From positions 62,001 through 126,000 of the forward strand of contig NZ_VAHM01000009.1 of NCBI RefSeq assembly GCF_005796185.1: a stretch of 64,000 bases of DNA, in the 5' to 3' direction. Under the pieces are notes generated by a model. That model was not told the DNA's origin. It ran no database searches and saw only the letters and a program-made list of their open reading frames with translations. The translations under genes were made by a program, and so were the position numbers. This stretch comes from Pseudarthrobacter sp. NamB4. Lineage in GTDB: Bacteria; Actinomycetota; Actinomycetes; Actinomycetales; Micrococcaceae. Positions within the stretch are counted from its first letter, which is position 1. Each line of letters starts with the position of its first letter. Shown one piece after another: positions 27,124 to 35,821 of the stretch.

Positions 27124-28224
27124 ATGGAAGGCATGACCGCCTTACAGTCTCCGCGCCATGATCCCGCCTCCCGCCGCCACGGTGAATACAAGGTGCCGGG
27201 CGGCAAGCTCGTGGTGGTGGACCTGGATGTGGTTGACGGCCGGCTGGCCAACGTAAGTCTCAGCGGGGACTTCTTCCTGGAGCCGGACGAGGCCCTCCTG
27301 GACATCAACCAGGCTCTGACGGGGCTGCCGGACACCACGACGGCGGGCGAGCTTGGCGCCGTCGTCAAGGCCTCGCTGCCGCCTGGCGCGGCCCTGTTCG
27401 GCTTCTCCGCGGACGCGGTTGCCGTCACCGTTCGCCGCGCCCTGGCAAGGGCAACGTCCTGGGCGGATCACGACTGGCACGTCATCCCGCCCACTGTCCT
27501 GCCCACCGAAATCAACGTGGCGCTGGACGAGGTGCTCACCGGGGAGGTGGGTGCAGGCCGCCGCAACCCCACCCTCCGCTTCTGGGACTGGCAGGAACCC
27601 TCAGTGGTCATCGGCAGTTTCCAGTCAGTCCGCAACGAGGTGGACCCCAACGGCGTGGAGAAGCACGGCATCACGGTGGTCCGGCGCATCAGTGGCGGGG
27701 GAGCGATGTTCATGGAAGCGGGCAACTGCATCACGTACTCCCTCTATCTTCCGCAGACCCTCGTGGACGGCATCAGCTTCGCCGACTCCTACCCTTTCCT
27801 TGACTCATGGGTGATGGCAGCGCTTGAGAAGCTGGGCATCAACGCCTTTTACGTGCCGCTGAACGACATCGCCACGGACCAGGGCAAGATCGGCGGGGCG
27901 GCACAGAAACGGCTGGCCAACGGGGGCATGCTGCACCACGTCACCATGAGCTACGACATCGACGCCGACAAGATGGTTGAAGTGCTGCGGATCGGCAAGG
28001 AAAAGCTCTCGGACAAGGGGACCCGCAGCGCCAAGAAGCGCGTCGACCCTTTGCGCCGCCAGACCGGACTCGCCCGCACTGCCATCATTGAGGCCATGAC
28101 GGAAGTCTTCACCGACCGCTACGGCGCCAGCCCGTCACAAGTGAGCGAGGCGGAACTGGAAGCGGCCCGCGAGCGCGTTGCCGCCAAGTTCGGCACTGCG
28201 GAGTGGCTTCATCGCGTCCCCTGA
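27124..28224 (+). CDS. Lipoate-protein ligase A family, with N-terminal accessory domain
   Basis: A 366-residue protein. Residues ~18-115 resemble the small lipoate-ligase accessory domain (HGEYKVPGGKLVVVDLDV, LSGDFFLEPDEAL) usually found C-terminal or as a separate LplB. Residues ~120-360 are the ligase fold: RFWDWQEPSVVIGSFQ, RRISGGGAMF and the lysine motif QGKIGGAAQKR. The enzyme attaches lipoate or octanoate to E2 and GcvH lysines via an adenylate. ATG 27124 or 27133 may be the start. Having the accessory domain in front is notable. It converges on pepN. Confidence 0.85.
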   Translation: MEGMTALQSPRHDPASRRHGEYKVPGGKLVVVDLDVVDGRLANVSLSGDFFLEPDEALLDINQALTGLPDTTTAGELGAVVKASLPPGAALFGFSADAVAVTVRRALARATSWADHDWHVIPPTVLPTEINVALDEVLTGEVGAGRRNPTLRFWDWQEPSVVIGSFQSVRNEVDPNGVEKHGITVVRRISGGGAMFMEAGNCITYSLYLPQTLVDGISFADSYPFLDSWVMAALEKLGINAFYVPLNDIATDQGKIGGAAQKRLANGGMLHHVTMSYDIDADKMVEVLRIGKEKLSDKGTRSAKKRVDPLRRQTGLARTAIIEAMTEVFTDRYGASPSQVSEAELEAARERVAAKFGTAEWLHRVP

Positions 28225-28334
28225 GTCGGACGCTGCACGCCAACGCGCGTTCAGCCGCGGGTTCACTGCGCAGGGACTGCCCCTGCGCACGGACCAACAG
28301 ATTCACTGCGCGGGGCGGTACGAAGAAGGCGTTG

Positions 28335-30968
28335 TCACCGAGCGGGTGAAGGGACGACGGCGGCCTGTGCCGTGAGTGCCCGCAGCAGGTGGCTGCGCTG
28401 CTCAATGATGATCCTGCGCAGTGCCCGGGGCGCGTCGGCGTTGGCCGCCAGCCACCCGTCTGTCCGGTTGATCACCGGGTGGTCCGCCGGTTCCGTGCAC
28501 TCAGCGAGGTCCTGGGCGAGGGGATAGAGGCCTCGGACGATCCGGCTGGCGATCTCGATGCTGCGGGTCTCCCAGACCTCGCGCAGGCAGGCGAAGTACG
28601 GCTCGATGTACGGCTCCAGCAACCCGGCCGGAGCCGTGGTGAACCCGCTGATGGTGGCGGTCAGGAGCTGGTTGGAAAGTTCGTTGCCCTGCACTGCCGC
28701 TTTCCATGCCGCTGCCTTGACCTGCGGATCCGGCCTCGCAGCCAGGGCGGTGGCGTGCCCGGCCCGTCCCGAAGCGGTGATGTCCCCGGCCAGCTCAGCG
28801 TCCAGCTCTGCTTCCGTCGCCTCACCATTGGCCGCCAGGGCATGCCAGAAGTGCCAGCGAAGTTCCGCGTCCACCACCAGGCCTGCCACCGGCGCCGTAC
28901 CCTCCAGCAGACCCTTGAGCCGGCGCAGGAGGGCGTCATCGTGCCTGCTGAGCGTGCCCAGGGTCCTCGCCCAGGCAAGCTGCTGGTCCGAGCCGGGCCG
29001 GGCCCGGTCCATTTCGGCTGCAGCGGTTGAGAGGAAGGAGGTACGCACAGCGTGGCGGCGAACCGCCGGTGTGTAGCGTTCGACGGCGGTGACGGCGTTG
29101 TCGAGGACGTTCAGCAGAACTCCGATCCCTGTTTCTGCCGGACCGAAGGCGGCGACCGCGTCCACATAGCGCGCGGCAGGGCTTTCGCCGTCGCGCGCGG
29201 AGTTCCACAGCGCTGTCCAGCAGAGAGCCCGGGCCATGGGATCGGCGATCCGGTCCAGCGAGGAACGCACGGTGGCTTCCGAGGCCGGGTCGAGCCGGAC
29301 CTTTGCATAAGTGAGGTCCTCGTCGTTGAGGAGCAGGAGCGCGGGCCGGGGCTTTCCGGCGAGCTGGGGGAGCTCGGTGCGGTCTCCGACGATGTCCGTT
29401 TCGTAGCTGTCCGTCCGCACCAGGGCGCCGTCGTCATCGAAGTTGAAGGCTCCCACGCGCAGCCGGTGCGGGCGCAGCTCCTCCCGTCCCGTGACCGGAT
29501 CCGTAGCCTGCTGGAGGATGGCCACCCCGCCCAGCACGCCGTCGTCGTCTGCTGCTTCGGGGGACATGAAGCCCAGGGACAGCGCGGAGATGCCGGAGGT
29601 CTGCAGCCACTGCTGCGCCCATCCGGCCAGGTCCCGTCCGGAGGCTGCGCTGAGTGCATCCAGCAGGTCCGCAAGGGAGGTGTTGCCGTACGCGTGCTTC
29701 CGGAAGTAGGCGCGGGAGCCGGCGATGAAGGCGTCAAAGCCAACATAGGCCACCAGTTGCTTCAGTACGGAGGCGCCCTTGGCGTAAGTGATGCCGTCAA
29801 AGTTCTGCTTGGCCGCCTCAAGGTCAGGGATGTCCGCCACGATCGGGTGGGTGGTGGGCAGTTGGTCCTGGACGTAGGCCCAGGCCTTGCGCTTGTTGGC
29901 GAAATTCACCCAGGCGGTGTCCCAGTCCGTCGCCCGGTCCACGCCCAGGGTCCCCATGTAGTCCGCGAACGATTCCTTCAGCCACAGGTCGTCCCACCAC
30001 TGCATGGTCACCAGGTCGCCGAACCACATGTGCGCCATCTCATGCATCAGGGTGTTGGCCCGCCCCTGGTACTGCGCATCCGTGGCGCGCGACGTGAAGA
30101 CGTAGCTTTCCGTGAACGTCACCAGGCCGGGGTTTTCCATGGCGCCCAGGTTGTACTCCGGCACGAACGCCTGGTCGTACTTGCCCCAGGGGTAGGGATA
30201 GTCAAAGAGCCGGTTGAAGAAGTCCAGCCCCTGTTTGGTCAGCCGGAACAGTTCTTCCGTGTCGAAGGAGTCCGCCATGGAGGCCCGGCAGTAGAGGGCG
30301 AGCGGGACGTCCAGGGAGGTGCCGTCGTCGAGCGTTGCCTGCCAGCGGTCCTCCGCCTTGAAGTAGGGCCCGGCCAGGACTGTGGTGATATAGGTTGACA
30401 TCGGCTCGGTGGGGGCAAAGTCCCAGCGGGCAGTGGCGGGATCGCTGGTGAGCAGGGTCCGCCCTGTTTCAGCGCCGTTGGAGGCAGCCTGCCAGTGGGC
30501 GGGAGCCATCACGTGGAAGGTGTACACGGCCTTGAGGTCCGGCTGTTCGAAGTTGGCGAAGACCCGGCGGGCGTCGGCCGGCTCGTACTGCGTGTATAGG
30601 TAGCACTGGCCGTCCGCGGGATCCACGAACCGGTGCATGCCCTCGCCGGAGCGGCTGTACAGGGCCGTCCCGTTGACGGTCACCTGGTTCTCCGCCTGAA
30701 GGTTGTCCAGCCGGATCCTCGCTCCGTCCACCACGTCCTTCACCCGCAGTTCCCGGCCGTTGAGCAGGACGCTGTGCACAGTGCCGATGAAGTCCAGAAA
30801 GGTGGAACTGCCCGGCTCCGCGGTGAAGGTGATGATGCTGCGGGTCGGGTAACCGGCCCCGTCCGGATCTGCTGCCTGCCGCACATCCAGCGATACGTCA
30901 TAGCTGGTGGTTTGGATCAATGCTGATCGTTCGGCGGCTTCATCGCGCTGCAGGTTCTCATGTGACAC
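28335..30968 (-). CDS. pepN: Aminopeptidase N (M1 metallopeptidase)
   Basis: An 877-residue cytosolic zinc aminopeptidase. The exopeptidase motif GAMEN is at 275-279 and the zinc site HEMAH is at 309-313 with the third ligand Glu332 in LWLKESFADYMG. A Tyr in GITYAKGASVL fits the catalytic position. The C-terminal ~350 residues are the ERAP1-like helical domain of the actinobacterial/streptomycete PepN type. Length is normal for that group. It removes N-terminal residues from peptides. The gene stands alone. Confidence 0.96.
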   Translation of the reverse strand: MSHENLQRDEAAERSALIQTTSYDVSLDVRQAADPDGAGYPTRSIITFTAEPGSSTFLDFIGTVHSVLLNGRELRVKDVVDGARIRLDNLQAENQVTVNGTALYSRSGEGMHRFVDPADGQCYLYTQYEPADARRVFANFEQPDLKAVYTFHVMAPAHWQAASNGAETGRTLLTSDPATARWDFAPTEPMSTYITTVLAGPYFKAEDRWQATLDDGTSLDVPLALYCRASMADSFDTEELFRLTKQGLDFFNRLFDYPYPWGKYDQAFVPEYNLGAMENPGLVTFTESYVFTSRATDAQYQGRANTLMHEMAHMWFGDLVTMQWWDDLWLKESFADYMGTLGVDRATDWDTAWVNFANKRKAWAYVQDQLPTTHPIVADIPDLEAAKQNFDGITYAKGASVLKQLVAYVGFDAFIAGSRAYFRKHAYGNTSLADLLDALSAASGRDLAGWAQQWLQTSGISALSLGFMSPEAADDDGVLGGVAILQQATDPVTGREELRPHRLRVGAFNFDDDGALVRTDSYETDIVGDRTELPQLAGKPRPALLLLNDEDLTYAKVRLDPASEATVRSSLDRIADPMARALCWTALWNSARDGESPAARYVDAVAAFGPAETGIGVLLNVLDNAVTAVERYTPAVRRHAVRTSFLSTAAAEMDRARPGSDQQLAWARTLGTLSRHDDALLRRLKGLLEGTAPVAGLVVDAELRWHFWHALAANGEATEAELDAELAGDITASGRAGHATALAARPDPQVKAAAWKAAVQGNELSNQLLTATISGFTTAPAGLLEPYIEPYFACLREVWETRSIEIASRIVRGLYPLAQDLAECTEPADHPVINRTDGWLAANADAPRALRRIIIEQRSHLLRALTAQAAVVPSPAR

Positions 30969-31001
30969 CCAGCTATCTAATCATGGGGCGGGTGCCCAGA
31001 A

Positions 31002-32060
31002 TCATCCGGCGATCAGCAGGGCAGCCGCCAGTCCCAGAAGGGCTATCAGGAGCCACGACACGAGCGCTGCCAGGAGCGCCCGGGCGCCGGTGTGCAGGAG
31101 CGTGCGGACGCGCACCGCGGACCCCAGCCCGAACAGGGCCGCACCCAGCAGGATGTCCTGCGCCACGCCTCCTGCCTCCAACCAGCCGGTTGCCAGCCAG
31201 CCGGTGGAGCGCAGGCCCACCATGGCCACGAAGCCCAGGACAAACAGGGGCACCACCGGCGGCAGCTTGGCGTCCGTCCCGTCCGCCGTGCCCGCCGTCT
31301 GCGGTGCGAGCCGCTGGTGCGCGCCGGCCAGTGCTGCCACCGGTGCCAGGAGCAGCACCCGGGTCAGCTTGACCACGACGGCGATGCCCAGCGCCGCGGT
31401 CCCCGCAGTTTGCGCCGTGGCCACCACCTGGCCCACGTCGTGCACCGAGGCGCCCGTCCACGCGCCAAAAACCGGCGCGGTGAGCTGGAGGGGATGGACG
31501 AACAGGGGCAGCACGCCGATGGCCAGGGTTCCGCAGAGGGTCACCAGCGCCACCGGCAGGACGGTGTCCACGTGCCGGATGCGCCGTACTGCAGCCATGG
31601 CCCCGATCGCTGAGGCGCCGCAGATCGAAAACCCGGTCGCCACAAGGAGGGACGTCACCGGCGGCAGCCGGAACAGCCGCGATACAAGGTAGGTTCCGCC
31701 AAAGCTCACCGCCACCACGGCGACGATCAGGACCAGCGCCAGCCAGCCCAGCCCCAGCACATCCATGATGCTGACCTTCAGGCCGAGCAGGACGATGCCA
31801 CCGCGCATCAGGTGTTTTCCGGCGAAGTCCAGTCCCGGCCTGGCCCTGCCGGCGGTCCACACTCCGGCCGCGGGCAGGTTGGCGGCCAGGATGCCCAGCA
31901 CCACTGCCAGCGTCATGGCCGGCAGCACCGGTACGAGCCTGTGGACCAGGAAGGCCGCTGCCAGGGCAGCGGCGGCTGTCAGAAGGCCCGGGAGCAGCCT
32001 GACGGCATGTCCGGGAACGCCCCGGCCGGGCTCCTCGCGGAAGGTTCTGCTGACTGGCAC
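31002..32060 (-). CDS. YeiH/UPF0324-family putative sulfate exporter
   Basis: A protein of about 352 residues with some ten hydrophobic helices. Family blocks include LAVVLGILAANL, GKHLMRGGIVLLGLKVSIMDV, ATGFSICGASAIGAMAAV and FGAWTGASVHDVGQVVA. The UPF0324 (YeiH) group is proposed to export sulfate or related anions; evidence in the family is thin. I prefer the GTG at 32058-32060 (VPVSRTF); the frame is open to 32153 but the extra residues look non-homologous. It is divergent from the ATP-grasp gene, about 115 bases away. Confidence 0.85.
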   Translation of the reverse strand: MPVSRTFREEPGRGVPGHAVRLLPGLLTAAAALAAAFLVHRLVPVLPAMTLAVVLGILAANLPAAGVWTAGRARPGLDFAGKHLMRGGIVLLGLKVSIMDVLGLGWLALVLIVAVVAVSFGGTYLVSRLFRLPPVTSLLVATGFSICGASAIGAMAAVRRIRHVDTVLPVALVTLCGTLAIGVLPLFVHPLQLTAPVFGAWTGASVHDVGQVVATAQTAGTAALGIAVVVKLTRVLLLAPVAALAGAHQRLAPQTAGTADGTDAKLPPVVPLFVLGFVAMVGLRSTGWLATGWLEAGGVAQDILLGAALFGLGSAVRVRTLLHTGARALLAALVSWLLIALLGLAAALLIAG

Positions 32061-32174
32061 CCACCTACTGTGCCGGAAAAGCCCCTCAATGCACGAATAG
32101 GCCTCCTCCCGCCAACACGCCACAATGGATGCTGGTTTATGAATTCGAAACAAAAAGATGGTTGGCTTGTGAAC

Positions 32175-33731
32175 ATGTCAGACCTTTTCCAGGATTACTC
32201 CGTGGCCGCGGGCCGGACCGGAGCGTACGACGAGATGTTCGCCCCGGGGCAGCAGGCCCGGGACTCGTACGGGCAGGTGGCGGAGGCCCTGCGCAAGCTC
32301 TCGCTGTCCGACGTCAGCGCACGCGCCGACTCGATGGCCCGCACCTTCCTGGACCGCGGCGTCACCTTCGACTTTGCGGGCGAGGAGCGTCCCTTTCCGC
32401 TGGACATTGTTCCCAGGGTCATTCCGGCTGCTGAATGGGATGTGCTGGAGCGCGGGGTAGCCCAGCGCGTGCGTGCGCTCGAAGCCTTCCTCAACGATGT
32501 GTACGACAAGATGACCGTGGTGTCCGACGGCGTGATCCCCCGGCAGTTGGTGACCACCAGTGCGCACTTCCACCGGCAGGTCCACGGCTTTGAACCGGCC
32601 GGGGGCGTCCGGGTGCACATCTCCGGCATCGACGTGGTCCGTGATGCCGCCGGAACCTTCCGGGTGCTGGAGGACAACGTCCGTGTCCCCTCCGGTGTAA
32701 GCTACGTGCTGGAAAACCGCCGCGCCATGGCCAAGGGCCTCCCGGAGGCCTTCGGGCAGCAGCTCATCCGGCCGGTGGAGGAGTACCCGCGCCGGCTGCT
32801 CTCAGCCCTGCGCAAAACCGCCCCTGCCGGCGTGGACGATCCCACCGTCGTCGTCCTCACTCCCGGCGTCTTCAACAGTGCTTACTTTGAGCACACCCTG
32901 CTGGCCGGCCTGATGGGTGTGGAACTGGTGGAGGGCCGCGACCTCATCTGCCGCGGCAACCGCGTATACATGCGCACCACCGCAGGCGAGCAGCGCGTGG
33001 ACGTCATTTACAAGCGCATCGACGACGACTTCCTGGACCCGCTGCAGTTCCGTGCCGATTCCATGCTCGGCTGCCCCGGACTGGTCAATGCCGCGCGGGC
33101 CGGCGGGGTGACCATCGCCAACGCCGTGGGCAACGGCGTCGCGGACGACAAACTGGTCTACAGTTACGTCCCTGACCTGATCCGGTACTACCTGAGCGAG
33201 GAGCCCATCATCGCCAACGTGGACACGTACCGCCTGGAGGAGAAGGAAGCCCGCGAGTACACGCTGGACAACCTGTCCGAACTGGTGGTCAAACCCGTGG
33301 ACGGCTCCGGCGGCAAGGGCCTGGTCATCGGACCGGACGCCTCCAAAGACGAACTGGACGCCCTGCGCCAGCGGGTCATCGCCGATCCCCGCGGGTGGAT
33401 CGCCCAGCCGGTGCTGCAGCTGTCCACTGTGCCCACCCTGAGCGGTGACAAGTTCGGCCCCCGCCACGTGGACCTGCGGCCCTTCGCAGTGAACGACGGC
33501 GACAACGTCTGGGTGCTCCCCGGCGGCCTTACGCGCGTGGCGCTGAAGGAGGGCTCGCTGATTGTGAACTCCAGCCAGGGCGGCGGGTCAAAGGACACCT
33601 GGGTCCTTGCCGATTCCCCCCAGATGCCGGTGGAAACCGTTCCCCGCTCCGCTATTTCGGTACGGGAGCGCGTCTCGGTCTGGCCCGTGGAGAGCAACTG
33701 GCGGGACCGCCAGTCGGAGCAGCAGCAGTGA
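32175..33731 (+). CDS. Circularly permuted ATP-grasp type 2 protein (DUF404/DUF407)
   Basis: A 518-residue protein matching the circularly permuted ATP-grasp group across its length: GAYDEMFAPGQQARDSYG near the start, RVLEDNVRVPSGVSYVLENR, VIYKRIDDDFLDPL, LVVKPVDGSGGKGLVIG (ATP-binding loop) and HVDLRPFAVND. Such enzymes form amide bonds from a carboxylate and an amine with ATP; this subgroup's substrate is unknown. ATG 32139 (MNSKQKDGW...) is an alternative start. It leads the three-gene set with Alpha-E and transglutaminase-like genes, a combination proposed by comparative genomics to build and trim a peptide. Confidence 0.9.
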   Translation: MSDLFQDYSVAAGRTGAYDEMFAPGQQARDSYGQVAEALRKLSLSDVSARADSMARTFLDRGVTFDFAGEERPFPLDIVPRVIPAAEWDVLERGVAQRVRALEAFLNDVYDKMTVVSDGVIPRQLVTTSAHFHRQVHGFEPAGGVRVHISGIDVVRDAAGTFRVLEDNVRVPSGVSYVLENRRAMAKGLPEAFGQQLIRPVEEYPRRLLSALRKTAPAGVDDPTVVVLTPGVFNSAYFEHTLLAGLMGVELVEGRDLICRGNRVYMRTTAGEQRVDVIYKRIDDDFLDPLQFRADSMLGCPGLVNAARAGGVTIANAVGNGVADDKLVYSYVPDLIRYYLSEEPIIANVDTYRLEEKEAREYTLDNLSELVVKPVDGSGGKGLVIGPDASKDELDALRQRVIADPRGWIAQPVLQLSTVPTLSGDKFGPRHVDLRPFAVNDGDNVWVLPGGLTRVALKEGSLIVNSSQGGGSKDTWVLADSPQMPVETVPRSAISVRERVSVWPVESNWRDRQSEQQQ

Positions 33732-33791
33732 CCCGTCCCGCCGTCGACCATCTGTTTTGTGAAGTTTCGGGCGCGCAGGAGGTAGCCGCGA

Positions 33792-34718
33792 ATGCTTAGC
33801 CGTATTGCTGAGTCCCTTTTCTGGATTGGCCGGTATGTGGAGCGTGCGGACGGCACGGCCCGCATCCTGGACGTCCACCTGGAACGGCTCAACCACCTGC
33901 CCATGGAGGAACGCAGGAGCGTGGCCCAGGAGCTCCTGGCCGTCATGGGTGCCCGGCCGCAGAACGACGACTTCGGGCTTCCCGAGCTGCTCCATGCCCT
34001 GGCCTACGACAAAACCAGCGCCACCTCCATTGCCGGCTCGCTGGGCGCCGCCCGGGAGAACGCCCGGCGGGCCCGGGAGACTGTCTCCTCCGGTCTCTGG
34101 GAAAGCCTGAACACCACGTACTACGGGCTGAGCCAGCACCGCAAGGATGTGGTGGGCACCTACCGGTTCTGCAACTGGACGCTGGAACGCACAGCCATGG
34201 TCAGCGGCCTGGCCGACACCACCGTGAGCCACGACGAAAGCTGGCTCTTCCTGGTCCTGGGCCGTTCGCTGGAACGGGCTGACATGACGGCCAGGATGCT
34301 GTCCACCCGGGACGTGCTGTCCGCCGGCATGTCCTGGGTCAACATGCTCCGCTGCGCCGGCGCCTACGAATCCTTCCTGCGCACCCGCCGCGCCGCCTTC
34401 GGGGACCAGCACGCTGCCGAGTTCCTGCTGCTGGACCGGCTGTTCCCGCGCTCCATCGTCTACGCTCTGCGGGACGCCGACGAGTGCCTGGCCAAGCTGG
34501 ATCCCTCCGCCCAGCGGGTGGGGTTCATCAATGACGCACGCCGGATCGTGGGCCAGGCCCGCACCTTCCTGGAGTTCCACCGGACGGACGACCTCATGTC
34601 CGAACTTCCGGAACACATGGAACGGGTGCAAAAGGCAGTGTCCCAGGCTTCCGACGCCATTTCACGCAAGTACTTCAATCAGGCGGACGAGCTGGCCTGG
34701 GTGGGAGAGGTTTCATGA
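33792..34718 (+). CDS. Alpha-E domain protein (DUF403)
   Basis: A 308-residue all-helical protein. The signature MLSRIAESLFWIGRYVERADGTARILDVH opens it, followed by repeats of Glu-rich helices (GRSLERADMTARML, SIVYALRDADECL). The Alpha-E family is found only with circularly permuted ATP-grasp proteins and transglutaminase-like peptidases; biochemical role unknown. It overlaps the next gene by four bases (ATGA) and starts 60 bases after the ATP-grasp gene, so all three are one operon. Confidence 0.93.
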   Translation: MLSRIAESLFWIGRYVERADGTARILDVHLERLNHLPMEERRSVAQELLAVMGARPQNDDFGLPELLHALAYDKTSATSIAGSLGAARENARRARETVSSGLWESLNTTYYGLSQHRKDVVGTYRFCNWTLERTAMVSGLADTTVSHDESWLFLVLGRSLERADMTARMLSTRDVLSAGMSWVNMLRCAGAYESFLRTRRAAFGDQHAAEFLLLDRLFPRSIVYALRDADECLAKLDPSAQRVGFINDARRIVGQARTFLEFHRTDDLMSELPEHMERVQKAVSQASDAISRKYFNQADELAWVGEVS

Positions 34719-35566
34719 CCCGGCTGAGCATCATCCACAGAACCGCGTACAAGTACAACAAGCGGGTCACTCTGTCCTACAACGAGGCCAGGATGACGCC
34801 GTTGACGGATTCCCAGCAGGTGGTGCTGGAGTCGGTGGTCAAGGTTTCGCCGTCGCAGGGGGCCGTGAGCACCTACCGTGACTACTGGGGAACCAGGGTC
34901 ACGGCCTTCGACATGCAGATGCCCCACGACCACCTCGAAGTCGTCTCCAACATCACGGTGGAGGTGCACCGCGCGGAGAAGATCCCCGTAGAGTCCGACA
35001 TTGTGGGCTGGGATGTCCTAGCCTCGCCGGAGACGCTCAACACGTTCAGTGACTGGCTGCCCCAGTCGCGGCTCAGCGGACCCGGCGAGGAAGTTCTGGG
35101 CATCATCCCGCACGTGGTGTCCGGGAAGAACCCCCATGAGGCAGCCATGGCAGTGTTTGAGTGGATGCGCGGGGAAATGAGCTACATGTCCGGCTCCACT
35201 GCCGTGACCACCAACGCCGAAGAAGCCTGGACCCAGCGCAAGGGTGTCTGCCAGGACCTGGCCCACCTCGCCATCGGCGCGCTGCGGAGTTGCGGCATCC
35301 CGGCGCGGTACGTCTCCGGCTACCTGCACCCCCGCTTCAGTGCGGGGGTCGGTGAAACCGTGGCCGGGCAGTCGCATGCGTGGCTGGAGTGGTGGGACGG
35401 CAACTGGCGCAGCTGGGACCCCACCAACCACAAGCCGGCCGGGGATTTCCACGTCACGGTGGCCCGCGGCCGGGACTACCGCGATGTCTCTCCGCTCAAG
35501 GGCATCCTGTCCGGCGGCGGCGGATCCGCGCTGAACGTCAGCGTGGAGATCACGCAGCTCGCCTAG
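34715..35566 (+). CDS. Transglutaminase-like cysteine peptidase
   Basis: A 283-residue protein with the bacterial transglutaminase N-terminal domain (residues 1-90, starting RLSIIHRTAYKYNKRVTLSYNE) and a catalytic core carrying Cys179 in RKGVCQDLAHLA, His221 in GQSHAWLEWW and Asp235 in SWDPTNH. The complete triad suggests an active peptidase or amidase/transpeptidase. No signal peptide, so cytoplasmic. Third gene of the ATP-grasp/Alpha-E unit; expected to act on the product or substrate of the ATP-grasp enzyme. Confidence 0.93.
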   Translation: MTRLSIIHRTAYKYNKRVTLSYNEARMTPLTDSQQVVLESVVKVSPSQGAVSTYRDYWGTRVTAFDMQMPHDHLEVVSNITVEVHRAEKIPVESDIVGWDVLASPETLNTFSDWLPQSRLSGPGEEVLGIIPHVVSGKNPHEAAMAVFEWMRGEMSYMSGSTAVTTNAEEAWTQRKGVCQDLAHLAIGALRSCGIPARYVSGYLHPRFSAGVGETVAGQSHAWLEWWDGNWRSWDPTNHKPAGDFHVTVARGRDYRDVSPLKGILSGGGGSALNVSVEITQLA

Positions 35567-35599
35567 CCGCTGTTCCTGCGCCCGCCGCTTTGGCCCCCG

Positions 35600-35806
35600 T
35601 TACTCCGGACCGGTCCTGACGGCGCCGCTGGGCTGGGTCCACCAGGTCAGCGGTTCCGTCACCTTGAAGCGGCAGCCGGTGACGCTGTCGGGGGTGATGC
35701 GGACGAACACGTCCTTCTTGCCTGCCTGCAGGGCAAGAGGCAGAGCTGCGTGGTTTTCAGGATGTGCTGCGTGCCGGTGAACTTCAGCCGATGGTTCGGC
35801 GCCCAT
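35600..35806 (-). pseudogene. Unrecognised gene tail, probably a fragment
   Basis: The minus strand encodes up to 68 residues, ending DVFVRITPDSVTGCRFKVTE and PLTWWTQPSGAVRTGPE. The amphipathic, well-ordered end looks like the C-terminus of a globular protein, but the first half reads as noise and I cannot name the family. It lies between the transglutaminase-like gene and the SDR gene. Could be the relic of a gene lost by deletion. Confidence 0.3.
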
Positions 35807-35821
35807 GCCGCGGGCTTGCCC

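Noticed and set aside
29052..30398. Long plus-strand open frame of 448 codons opposite pepN
   Set aside because: High-GC codon bias makes antisense frames open; pepN carries all catalytic motifs on the other strand.
31812..32174. N-terminal extension of the ATP-grasp gene
   Set aside because: The extension is antisense to the YeiH-like gene and low-complexity; family homology starts at MSDLFQDYS.
33588..34631. Long minus-strand open frame across the Alpha-E gene
   Set aside because: Same reason: it is antisense to a conserved family protein.
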